DNA of 64,000 bases, from positions 1,302,001 to 1,366,000 of the forward strand of contig OZ252006.1 of NCBI GenBank assembly GCA_965247175.1, read 5' to 3'. Origin of the DNA: JANQMX01 sp965247175. Its GTDB lineage: Bacteria; Pseudomonadota; Alphaproteobacteria; Kiloniellales; DSM-21159. The notes beneath the pieces were generated by a model. It was given only the letters and a program-made list of their open reading frames with translations. It searched no databases and had not been told where the DNA came from. The number at the start of each line of letters is the position of its first letter. Position 1 is the first letter of the stretch. Shown piece by piece: positions 26,952 through 35,493 of this stretch. The position numbers and the translations under genes were made by a program.

Positions 26952-27343
26952 TGTTCGTCCTCGGGTAGCGGCCCGATGCGCAGGCTCTCGAGCACCACTG
27001 CCGCCGCATCGGCCCCTGGCGGCAGCGCTTGCACACGCAGATGCCAGGGCGCGCGCCCGAGCAAGCCCCAGAGTTCTGCCTCCTCCGGCCGGATGGGGCG
27101 CAGGGACACACGCGCACGCCAGCCGTCGGCGAGCACAATCTCTCGAGTTCCACGGTGCATCGGCAGGTCCGTCCCGATGCGAGCAAGTGTGCTCTCAGCA
27201 TGCGCCGTGGCAGCCAGGACCTCGGCCACGCGGCCTTGAGTGCGGGCAGCGCTGCCCAGACCCGGGTAGGCTGCGCCGAGAACGACCGCGATGATGACGA
27301 AAGCCACCAAGACTTCCAGCAGGGTGAAGCCACGGCTGTTCAT
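26948..27343 (-). CDS. gspI: type II secretion minor pseudopilin GspI
   Basis: 131 aa. The prepilin site RG/FTLLEVLVAF with Glu5 follows a short leader (MNSRG), so 27343 is chosen as start rather than an upstream alternative. Small globular C-terminal domain as in GspI. It is the first of the gspI-gspJ pair; no gspG, gspH, ATPase or secretin gene is in the window. Confidence 0.85.
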   Translation of the reverse strand: MNSRGFTLLEVLVAFVIIAVVLGAAYPGLGSAARTQGRVAEVLAATAHAESTLARIGTDLPMHRGTREIVLADGWRARVSLRPIRPEEAELWGLLGRAPWHLRVQALPPGADAAAVVLESLRIGPLPEDEQ

Positions 27344-27552
27344 GCGTTGATACGAGGCTCCTCCGCTCGCTCGGCGCGGGCATGACACCGGCCTGCATCA
27401 CGGCACAAAATCAAAAATCACGACGATAAGGCCGGCAACGGCGACCGAATGACAATGAAAGAACGATGACATTCGGTCCCGCTAGACGGCTTGGTCTGGC
27501 GGAGCCAACGCGGCAGAGAGACGCAACAACCGGCTGGCGCGCACCAAGGCAA

Positions 27553-27894
27553 TCACGCCTCGACTGTCTGCTCGTAGATCCAGGCCAGGTACTGCTCATC
27601 GACGTCTGCGATGTCTTGGGCCTGCACGCTTGGCGTCTTGTAGGGATGGAGCCGATGCACCTCCTCCTTAACGCGGGAGAACAGCTCGGCACGCGTCTTC
27701 AGGAGCAAGGGCACCTCGTACCTTGTGTGGACCTCACCCTCCCAACGGTAGCGGCTGGTGATCGCGGGATAGCGGTTCGCGGCAGCGATGAGCCGCGCTT
27801 CAAGAAGCTCTTCAGCGATCTCGTCGGCAAGCGCTTCGGTGTGGCTGTTAATCCAGATGTAGATCATCTGCATGGCAGTTGCCCCAATCTTCAT
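27553..27894 (-). CDS. cutA: divalent-cation tolerance protein CutA
   Basis: 113 aa. The CutA1 trimeric fold is recognisable: IYIWINSHTEALADEIAE, then ARLIAAANRYPAITSRYRWE, then EVPLLLKTRAELFSRVKEEV, and the HPYKTPSV motif followed by YLAWI. The start at 27894 lacks a clear ribosome binding site; internal ATGs at 27873 or 27867 are possible. CutA binds Cu(II) in vitro; its physiological role is unsettled. Its 5' half is duplicated as a degenerate fragment at about 58700-58807, on the other side of the eCIS locus. Confidence 0.88.
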   Translation of the reverse strand: MKIGATAMQMIYIWINSHTEALADEIAEELLEARLIAAANRYPAITSRYRWEGEVHTRYEVPLLLKTRAELFSRVKEEVHRLHPYKTPSVQAQDIADVDEQYLAWIYEQTVEA

Positions 27895-28095
27895 GATGCG
27901 TTGGTGAGTCCGTCGCTCGACGTGAGAGCGCTTGCGACGCTGCTTTGCGGCGCGCCGACAAGACTAGAGAAGGCTTATTGGGGGATGTCACGTTTTTGCC
28001 CTTTTGGGATCACGAGGCATGCCGGCCATACTGAAGTCATTGAACTAAGTTTTTGCGTGTTTCTCATAGTCACCGCTGTGCTTGGGGGGTGATTT

Positions 28096-29457
28096 ATGGA
28101 AGGTATTGGTCAGGGCGTTCCCCCGCTTGACATTGTCAACTTCGCGGACCGTCTGGCCGCAGTGGCGCTGACGCGGGACGTCGATAAACTTGGCTATCGT
28201 CATCGGCTGGAATGCGGCAAACGGTGGCTGAGCCGAAGCCCAAGCGCCAAGACGAGCGCCAAGGTCGTCTTGCTGGGTTCGCCTGAAGGGACGTCCGGCG
28301 CCGATATTGTAAGCAGGCTTGGTGCATCTCCCTGGATCTGCATCTTGAACCGGCGCAGCAATGCGGTCGCCCAGACGATGATGCGCGCAGCGACGGAATT
28401 CGTCCAAGCGCCTTGGTCGACGGACGAGCTGGCTGTTCGTCTGGAACGCTTCACCGCCGGCCTTGTCCGAAACGCCGCCAGACTGAACGAGGAAGTGACC
28501 GGCACGGGGATCGTCGGGAATGCTCCCAATTTCCGCGCTGCGCTTCTGACCGCCGAGAAGGTCGCCGCCAGCTCCGCGCCCGTCGTTATCGAAGGCGAGA
28601 CGGGCACCGGTAAGGAGCTGATCGCGCGACTCATCCATCGCCTGAGCCCCGCCAAGCGGGCCTTCGTCGCGGTCAATTGCGGTTGTCTTCCGCCGGAGTT
28701 GGTGGAGAACGAGCTTTTCGGTCATGAGGCCGGCGCGTTTACCGGCGCGACGACGGCCCGAACCGGTCTGGTTCAGCAAGCTGACGGCGGCACGCTCTTT
28801 CTCGATGAGGTAGACACCCTGACACACCGCGCGCAGGTCGCGCTCCTACGGTTCCTGGAACAGGGTGAAGTTAGGGCGATCGGTGGCGGGAAGCTCCGTC
28901 AGGTGAACGTGCGGGTGCTCGCCGCTGCCAATCGTCCGCTGGCCGACTTGGTCGCAAACAACAGCTTTCGGGAGGATCTCTACTTCCGCCTGAACACGCT
29001 GGGCTTGACGCTGCCGCCGCTGCGCGAGCGTCCCGGCGATATCGTTGAGCTCGCCCAGCACTTTACCAAGACGTTTGGGGTGACCTACGGTCACGATGCC
29101 ATTCGCTTGTCCGACGAGGCCGTAAGCTGGCTTACGCGGCATGATCTGCCCGGGAACGTGCGCCAGCTGCAGAACCTCATTCATCGCGCTGTCGTCAGCG
29201 CCGAATGCGCAGTTATTCGCCTAAGCGATATCGCCCCGCCGGGCACGCCACCCGAACTGGCCATGCAGGCAGCCATAGAGCCCTATGCCAAGGCCAAGGA
29301 GCGCGCCGTATCCGCCTTTGAGCGACGCTACCTGACCGGGTTGATGAACGAGACCGGCGGCAACGTCACCGCTGCAGCAGAGCAGGCCGGCAAGGAACGG
29401 CGGGCCTTTGGAAAGCTGCTGAAGAAGCACCGGATTGGGCCTTACTGGAACAGCTAG
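28096..29457 (+). CDS. sigma-54-dependent activator, likely master regulator of the eCIS
   Basis: 453 aa bacterial enhancer-binding protein. Residues 1-130 look like a degenerate receiver (KVVLLGSPEG, then AATEFVQAPW) with no clear phospho-acceptor Asp. The AAA+ core has Walker A GETGTGKE (167-174), the sigma-54 contact loop GAFTGA (213-218) and Walker B GGTLFLDEVD (231-240). The C-terminal Fis-type HTH covers about residues 420-447. The ribosome binding site is GGGGGGTG. It is the first gene of the locus, and the sheath operon at the other end carries a -24/-12 promoter, so it probably activates that operon. The unphosphorylatable N-domain suggests another kind of input signal. Confidence 0.9.
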   Translation: MEGIGQGVPPLDIVNFADRLAAVALTRDVDKLGYRHRLECGKRWLSRSPSAKTSAKVVLLGSPEGTSGADIVSRLGASPWICILNRRSNAVAQTMMRAATEFVQAPWSTDELAVRLERFTAGLVRNAARLNEEVTGTGIVGNAPNFRAALLTAEKVAASSAPVVIEGETGTGKELIARLIHRLSPAKRAFVAVNCGCLPPELVENELFGHEAGAFTGATTARTGLVQQADGGTLFLDEVDTLTHRAQVALLRFLEQGEVRAIGGGKLRQVNVRVLAAANRPLADLVANNSFREDLYFRLNTLGLTLPPLRERPGDIVELAQHFTKTFGVTYGHDAIRLSDEAVSWLTRHDLPGNVRQLQNLIHRAVVSAECAVIRLSDIAPPGTPPELAMQAAIEPYAKAKERAVSAFERRYLTGLMNETGGNVTAAAEQAGKERRAFGKLLKKHRIGPYWNS

Positions 29458-29485
29458 GTATTCGCGTCACGTCAGGGCGGGACCC

Positions 29486-32400
29486 GTGCAAAAATCGGCG
29501 ATCAAACAGCCTTCGCAGGACTCAAAGAGGGCACCGGCGCCTGCCATAGCCACCGCGTCGAGCGAGGCGGCATTGGCGACCCCCCTCGCCGCTGGTGAGC
29601 GTGGTACAGCACAAGCCTGCGCATGCGGTGGTGGGTGCCCGGCATGCCGACCAAACTCTCCCTCCGAACCCAACGAAGCCCAACCGAATGCAGAGGGTGA
29701 CCTAGGCTCCATCGCACAGTCGACGATGGTTGGCGCGGCGGGCCTTCCGCTTGATCCGGAGACACGCGGTCGATTTGGCCCACTCTTGGGGCGATCGCTC
29801 AACGACGTCCGGCTCAGCGTCTCGGACGCGCCCGGGACGCTCGGGGCCGAGGCTTTCACGATCGGACGCCACATCACGGTGAGCCGTGAGAGCCAGCGCA
29901 AGCCGGCGAACTATCGCCTCGGACTTCTCGGCCACGAGTTGATCCATACGATCCACCAAGAGAACACGGCCGGTCAGGCAGCCCATCCGAGGTTCAATGC
30001 GGACCGTGCGCTGGAACGGGAGGCCGATGTCGGCGCACGTGCGCTGCTTCAGGGGCGTCGGCCAACGGTCGCAGGCCGCATTTTTGGCCAGCCGGCGATC
30101 CAGCGGCGGGTCCTGGGTCAAGCCGAGGGCGAGGCGGCGACGTCGGATGTCGAGCCGGACGACAGCGATGCGACAGTCGTCCAAACATCGGACGAGGCGG
30201 CAGCTCAAAGCCAAACGCGGCAAGAGACGCTCGACGCACTGAGCGAGATGGATCTCCACGCGGCCCGGTGGCGAGTCATCGCCACGGCCTATCAAGCCCA
30301 GAGAACCAATGACATTGCCCTTGCGGAGGCGATTGCGCGCCGCCTGCTCGACCTGTGGATTGAGTCGGATGAGGTGCCCGGGACGCTCAGCGAGCACTTC
30401 GGCCCGGGCGACGCCGTCGACATCCTGATAAACCAAGCCGCAAGCGCGTTCGACGGGGGTCACCTGCCGCTTGCTGGTCTGTATCTGTCGATCGCGACGG
30501 TGCAGCTGGTGCGGGCTGCCAACTCAGCCGTTTCCAACCGCGTCAACAGAGCCGCGTTTGAAGAGGCGGGAATCGGCAGTCTCGCCGACATGGGTCTGCC
30601 CCTTCAGCGACACCGCGAGCAGGAGGTGCTTCAACGCTTTGAACGCATCGAGCAACTGATGGGCGAGCGCGGGGCACAGGTGCGCGAAGAGGGCAGCGCC
30701 CGCGACCTGGAGCGCTTCGAGCGTATGGGTGAGGATGTGGCGACGGCGCGGCGTCAAGCCGGACCGCAGGTCGCCGAGGATCTGGGAACGGGCGGCGTTG
30801 CCGAGCCGGCAACGCCTGAGCCGGCGCCTCGCCGGTCCGGCGGCAGAGGCCGCAGCGGCGGAGGCGGCAGAGGCCCTGCTCCGCAAGCCGAAGAGGCGGT
30901 CACTCCGCCCGCGCGTCCCGAACCGACTGAGGAACGCCCGGTCAGCCGCGCAGCCGAAGAGGTCGTCAACTCGGCCCATTCCGATTTGGAAGGCGCGCTG
31001 GTGATCTACACAGTTGAGGGGCCGCCGCAATACGGCAACGTGCGATCGCCGCGCTACGGCGTCAACGGGACGCTTGCCGGGGCGCATCGACAAGCGCTCG
31101 AGCTGTTTGGGCGGCGATCTTCGGTGATTGTCGAGGACAGTCTGGCGATGGATGGCGATGCGCGCCAGATCCGCTACTTGGTGTTGGCGCTGGACACCCA
31201 CATCAACCCGCCCAACCCGACGCTCGGCGAGGGTGGGCAGGTGGTTGGCTTCACGAATTTGGTCATGCTGGGCCAACCACCCGCGCGGCGGTACTTCAAC
31301 ATCATGGTCGTGGCCGGCGACTGGCAGTTGTTTCCGCCAGCCATGCTGAACTACATCAGCAGCGTCAGAAGCTCGGAGGCAGGCATCGAAGCCGAGCCGG
31401 CGGACGCCGAAACCCGCCGGGCTGCTGTCTTTGGCCCTATCGATGCCCTGATCGCCGCCGGCGATACGCAGGAAGCTGCCAATCAGCTGACCTTTATCGG
31501 CGCCCAGGGCTTTGCCCTGGCCAGTACCGAGGAAAAGATCCGCTATCTGGCGGTCATGCTCGATGCCTTCACCTTCGAGCAGCACGAGCTGACCATCGTT
31601 CAGCTGTTCCGAACGATTTCCAGTCGCAGCGAGCTTCGCGCGATCATCCACGCACTGCACGAACGCGGCCTGCTGCGGCAACTCCGCACCGATCTGGAGT
31701 CCGCCTTCCCGTCGCTGGCCATCGCCATCGGACGCAATATCGGCGGCGGACGCGTCAGCCGGTCTCAAGCGCAAGCAATCATGCGGGAGATTGGCATTCT
31801 CAGAGTAGCACCGGGAATCGAGGTGCGCGCTGACGGCACAGTGGAGTTCGGCACCAATTTCGGAGCCGAGTTCCGCGCCATGTTCGAGGAGTTGTGGAAC
31901 ACGATTTCCGGTGCCGTCACCGGCATCATCGATATCCTGATGGACCCGGGTGCGTTTGCCGAAGGTATCGGCAAGCTCCTCTATTTCATGGCGATGTGGA
32001 ACCTGGCCCAACAGGGCCACCCAGGCGCGATGAGATACGTCGGCACGATACTCGCCGGCATCGCGCGAGAGTTGAGCGCCGGACTTGCCGGCCTTGCCGC
32101 GCTGCAGGAGGCGATGCCCGAAGGGGAGGAGTTCATCCGGGAGCTGCAGCGGTCGGTAAAGTGGCGCATTGTCTGGGAAGTCGTGGGCCTGTTCGTCGGC
32201 GTGGGCGAGGTGATTGCCTTTGTCGATGCTGTCCGCGCCGGGCGCGCGACGGCGGCGATTGGAGAGATGGCCAACGCCGCAAACAGGGCGAGGCAGGCGG
32301 CAGAGGCCGCCGAGCTGGCACAGGATACGGCGGCGGCGGCCCAACGGGCCGAACGCTCGTTGGGAGATGCCGCAGCGTCGGCTGAGCGCGCGCTGGACGA

Positions 32401-33262
32401 GGCAGGCGGTGCCGAGCGAGCCCTCGATGAGGCTGCGGGTGGCGCCGAAAGAGCGCTCGACGAGGCAGCCGAAGGCGCCATCGCATCGCGCGATATCGCC
32501 AATGGCGCCCGTTTGCGACGAACGGCGGACGGACGGCGCTTGCTGTGCATCAACCCCTGCGCCGAGCTCGACCATTTGTCGCTTGGCGACGATGTAATCG
32601 ATGCGGCGGTCGGCAATCTGCCCGCAGATCAGGTCGATGATCTGGTCGATACACTGGCAGCCTTTAAGGGCCGCGACGATATCCCGACGGTCGAAGGTCT
32701 GGTATCCGACCTAGCGCGAGGTGGCGAGCAAGCGGCGGAAGCCAGCGAACTTCTTGGCCGCGTGAACCGCCTGCGCCAAATCGAGAACTTCACCTTTGAC
32801 ATAACCGAGGTGACGGCCGCCTACCGCAGGGGGGATGCCGTCCTGGATCACGGCCCGCTGCAAGTCCCTGAGTTTCTTGAAGATATCCCTTGGGGCAGCA
32901 GCGGCCCTGCTGGACCGTGGGAGATCCATGGCGGGCATCTTCATTTCCGCAATCGCCCGGCACTAAGCGAGCACGGGCTTCCGCAATCGCTCAGGCAGAT
33001 TGACTTCGTTATCCTGGAGGGCGAAGGCGGTGTGCATCGCTTGATCTTGGGGCGCCACCATTCGGGCCTGTCCGGTGGACGGCCATTCGTTTTCGGGGCG
33101 GGAGAGCTCAGACTAAACCGTTCCGGGGAGATTATTTCAATCAACCGCATGTCCGGGCACTATCAGCCCTCGCCGGGCAACCTGGAGCGGGTTGCCGCTT
33201 TCCTGCGGGAGCGAGGGGTCTTGTCGCCTCGCGGCGTTTTTGTGGACACTCGGATTCCATGA
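29486..33262 (+). CDS. giant eCIS core (DUF4157) protein with toxin-like C-terminus
   Basis: About 1258 aa from a GTG at 29486 preceded by GGGCGGGA; a TTG at 29435 would overlap the regulator. In order: a Cys-rich CACGGGCPAC motif (45-54), the DUF4157 eCIS-associated domain with HELIH (150-154), a Gln/Glu-rich helical region, a Gly/Pro/Arg-rich linker (about 440-500), an all-helical middle with hydrophobic segments, three ALDEA repeats, a short LLCINPC motif, and a C-terminal region of about 200 residues ending in a SGHYQPS block. This layout (delivery domain, long linker, variable end) is that of polymorphic toxins. The C-terminal domain is not recognised. The next gene overlaps it by 4 bp. 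It is probably a cargo effector of the injection system. Confidence 0.75.
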   Translation: MQKSAIKQPSQDSKRAPAPAIATASSEAALATPLAAGERGTAQACACGGGCPACRPNSPSEPNEAQPNAEGDLGSIAQSTMVGAAGLPLDPETRGRFGPLLGRSLNDVRLSVSDAPGTLGAEAFTIGRHITVSRESQRKPANYRLGLLGHELIHTIHQENTAGQAAHPRFNADRALEREADVGARALLQGRRPTVAGRIFGQPAIQRRVLGQAEGEAATSDVEPDDSDATVVQTSDEAAAQSQTRQETLDALSEMDLHAARWRVIATAYQAQRTNDIALAEAIARRLLDLWIESDEVPGTLSEHFGPGDAVDILINQAASAFDGGHLPLAGLYLSIATVQLVRAANSAVSNRVNRAAFEEAGIGSLADMGLPLQRHREQEVLQRFERIEQLMGERGAQVREEGSARDLERFERMGEDVATARRQAGPQVAEDLGTGGVAEPATPEPAPRRSGGRGRSGGGGRGPAPQAEEAVTPPARPEPTEERPVSRAAEEVVNSAHSDLEGALVIYTVEGPPQYGNVRSPRYGVNGTLAGAHRQALELFGRRSSVIVEDSLAMDGDARQIRYLVLALDTHINPPNPTLGEGGQVVGFTNLVMLGQPPARRYFNIMVVAGDWQLFPPAMLNYISSVRSSEAGIEAEPADAETRRAAVFGPIDALIAAGDTQEAANQLTFIGAQGFALASTEEKIRYLAVMLDAFTFEQHELTIVQLFRTISSRSELRAIIHALHERGLLRQLRTDLESAFPSLAIAIGRNIGGGRVSRSQAQAIMREIGILRVAPGIEVRADGTVEFGTNFGAEFRAMFEELWNTISGAVTGIIDILMDPGAFAEGIGKLLYFMAMWNLAQQGHPGAMRYVGTILAGIARELSAGLAGLAALQEAMPEGEEFIRELQRSVKWRIVWEVVGLFVGVGEVIAFVDAVRAGRATAAIGEMANAANRARQAAEAAELAQDTAAAAQRAERSLGDAAASAERALDEAGGAERALDEAAGGAERALDEAAEGAIASRDIANGARLRRTADGRRLLCINPCAELDHLSLGDDVIDAAVGNLPADQVDDLVDTLAAFKGRDDIPTVEGLVSDLARGGEQAAEASELLGRVNRLRQIENFTFDITEVTAAYRRGDAVLDHGPLQVPEFLEDIPWGSSGPAGPWEIHGGHLHFRNRPALSEHGLPQSLRQIDFVILEGEGGVHRLILGRHHSGLSGGRPFVFGAGELRLNRSGEIISINRMSGHYQPSPGNLERVAAFLRERGVLSPRGVFVDTRIP

Positions 33263-33780
33263 CGACAACGATCGACCAACTGCTCAACCAGATGCAGGTC
33301 TTCTGCGACGATCTCACCAGTGGCCCGGCGGAAGAGGAAGATGCCGCGAAGCTCGACGGGGCCCTTGGTGCGACCTTTGGCGCCGACATCGGCGCCATTG
33401 GGCCTGAGCATCTGATTTGCACCCTGTTCCAGACCAACAGCGGTTCTCTGCTGGGCGTGCGGCTGACCATGCTGCGCTTTGTTTGGAAGGATTTCGACTA
33501 CGACGCTTGGCTGCGGATCCTCAACGCGTTGGAAGGAAACCGCGGCGCGGTGTTTGAGTTTCTGCGTTTCGCGAGCGAGTCTCTTTCCCTCGACATAGCA
33601 CAGCTGGCACCGGTCCATGAGACGGTTCGCGAGGTGCTCGAGCGGGTCGAATTCCGAGATGGCGGTCCCCCGCCCTACTCTGCGGAAGTACGAAAGATGC
33701 TGGACGATGATTTTGACTATGAAGCGCTGTGGGCGCGCCTTGCGGCCGATGGCGCGCCGATAAGAGCTGGCGATGCGTGA
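33259..33780 (+). CDS. small protein coupled to the giant DUF4157 gene (candidate immunity or chaperone)
   Basis: 173 aa, acidic overall (pairs such as DDDFDYEALW and AEEEDAAKLDG), no signal peptide or membrane helix, mostly helical. The start overlaps the upstream stop (ATGA), so it is translationally coupled to the toxin-like gene, exactly where immunity genes or effector chaperones sit. No family is recognised, so the role is inferred from position only. It is convergent with the minus-strand DUF4157 gene 30 bp away. Confidence 0.6.
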   Translation: MTTTIDQLLNQMQVFCDDLTSGPAEEEDAAKLDGALGATFGADIGAIGPEHLICTLFQTNSGSLLGVRLTMLRFVWKDFDYDAWLRILNALEGNRGAVFEFLRFASESLSLDIAQLAPVHETVREVLERVEFRDGGPPPYSAEVRKMLDDDFDYEALWARLAADGAPIRAGDA

Positions 33781-33810
33781 AAGACGAAAACCAACCTTAG
33801 AGCCCGCCGA

Positions 33811-35493
33811 TCAATCGCATCCCTCGTAGCAGCTGTTCAGGTCCGCAAGCCGTTGCGGGCCATCCGCCGAGGATCGCTCAAACGCGCGAATGCAGTCATT
33901 GACGCAGTGGGGCTCCCAACCGCCAAGCGGCCAGTTCAGCGACGCGCGGTCCGCCAAGGCGCGATTGAGCGTCACGCGGTACTCACGAGGCCAGGCCTCG
34001 GTCGTCCACAACCAGGCGCTCCGCACGAAGCGGCCGACATCGTCGCATTCGCATTTGCAGCGTAGGGCCGTCAGGACACCGAGGATGCTCTCCTCTGCCG
34101 TTTCGGTTTTATACGTGAACCAGTCCCGCATGTAGTCCATCAGCGGTTGATGGCCTCTGTTGTCCGCATAGGTGCGCATCAGGGGCGGGAACTCGCTGAG
34201 GATCGCCGCGAGTTCGCTCATGTAGAAGCGCACATCGTAGTTATGTTGGCCGTCCGAGTAGATGACCGTCGTATGATCGCAGGCCGATCCGGCGGAAATC
34301 TCCGGACGCCCGCGGTCGAACAAGACGTGCCCAACCTCGTGACCAAGCACGGTAAGTGTCTGAGCGAGCCACACGGAGCGGTCCACGCCGCCGATGGTAT
34401 CGGCCTCCGGATCGCTGAGATATTGGGCGGCCTGCAGCTCCCTCGCCTCGGGCAGGAAGATGCACAACTCGCGACTCGATCCGCCCCAGCTTTGGCCGAT
34501 CATTCCGAAAAAACTCTCGCAGCTACGTGTCCAGCCCCCGACCGAAGACGCCATGTCGAGGTCGACGAAGATGCCGCCCGATACGGAGGTCAGGATACCC
34601 AGCCCGTTCTCTTCGGCCAGCCGCTCCAGGTTGACGGCACGGCGACCCTGACCAGACATGTCGCGCTCCTCCGGCGTTTCCTGCTCCCGTCTCTCGCTGC
34701 GGGCTTCGGCTTCCTCCTCCAACGCGTCGGTCACAAACTGGCCGGGGGCACCGTGGATGGGCTCGTCGCAGACATCACCGGTGAGGCAGCGGCGCTGCAC
34801 CAGGGGCATCTGTGTTTTTGACTGCTGAACAACGTGCGTCAGTTCGTGGGCGAGCAAGAAACGCCCCACGGCACTCTCGGGATCGTAGCGACCGCCGCCG
34901 AAGACGATGTCTTTGCCGTAGGTGAACGCCTGTGCATTGAGATCTTGCGCCCGCGCGTGGGCCGCCCCGCTGTCATGGATTCTGACATCGGCAAAACTGC
35001 GCCCGAAGCGGGGCTCGAAGAACGACCGAAGTCCCGGTGACAGGGGCCGGCCGGCGCCCATTCCCGCCATGGGATTGCTTGCAGCGGAGGGGGCGCCTGT
35101 CCCGTCCGCCTTCGTCTGGACGAGCTCTTCTTCTTCCTCGCCCATCGCCTTCGTCTGGACGAGCTCTTCTTCCTCCTCGTCCATGGCTTGGCGTTGGACA
35201 GTCTCTTCCATTTCCTCTTCGGGTTGGCGCATCAGCGCGTCACGGCCGATGTTTATGTCAGGCCCGGCGGCGGCCGAAGGCGATGTCATGGACATGACCT
35301 GCGCGGCAACGGCGTCCGCTTCGCGTTCGGCCGAGGCGTAGGCCGCCGTCGCCTTGCAGGACGGACAGCCGCCGCCGCAAGAGCAGCTCGAGGATTTGAG
35401 CTGGACGGGATGCGCGCGATGCGGGGCCGCCCGGGAAGGCCGGCGCGGGAGCCCCATGGCATGGGCGGCCTGGTGGGTATGGCGAGACTGCAT
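33811..35493 (-). CDS. DUF4157 eCIS protein with a second metalloprotease-like motif
   Basis: 560 aa. The start at 35493 shares one base with the upstream stop (TGATG). In order: Cys motif CSCGGGCPSC (37-46), three 13-residue acidic repeats (91-129), DUF4157 with HELTH (216-220), then an unrelated C-terminal domain with a second zincin motif HEVGH (385-389) and many cysteines (for example CKCECDD near 475-485). DUF4157 proteins are typical eCIS cargo or cargo-associated proteins. Two HExxH motifs suggest a self-processing or delivery domain followed by a protease effector; neither activity is demonstrated. It is the last gene of the eCIS operon. Confidence 0.8.
   Translation of the reverse strand: MQSRHTHQAAHAMGLPRRPSRAAPHRAHPVQLKSSSCSCGGGCPSCKATAAYASAEREADAVAAQVMSMTSPSAAAGPDINIGRDALMRQPEEEMEETVQRQAMDEEEEELVQTKAMGEEEEELVQTKADGTGAPSAASNPMAGMGAGRPLSPGLRSFFEPRFGRSFADVRIHDSGAAHARAQDLNAQAFTYGKDIVFGGGRYDPESAVGRFLLAHELTHVVQQSKTQMPLVQRRCLTGDVCDEPIHGAPGQFVTDALEEEAEARSERREQETPEERDMSGQGRRAVNLERLAEENGLGILTSVSGGIFVDLDMASSVGGWTRSCESFFGMIGQSWGGSSRELCIFLPEARELQAAQYLSDPEADTIGGVDRSVWLAQTLTVLGHEVGHVLFDRGRPEISAGSACDHTTVIYSDGQHNYDVRFYMSELAAILSEFPPLMRTYADNRGHQPLMDYMRDWFTYKTETAEESILGVLTALRCKCECDDVGRFVRSAWLWTTEAWPREYRVTLNRALADRASLNWPLGGWEPHCVNDCIRAFERSSADGPQRLADLNSCYEGCD
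35108..35224 (-). repeat. 39-bp tandem repeat, three copies
   Basis: Units at 35108-35146, 35147-35185 and 35186-35224 encode 13-residue acidic repeats of the form M(G/D)EEEEELVQTKA; the third unit (the first in the protein) is diverged. It lies between the Cys motif and the DUF4157 domain and is a likely site of copy-number variation. Confidence 0.8.
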
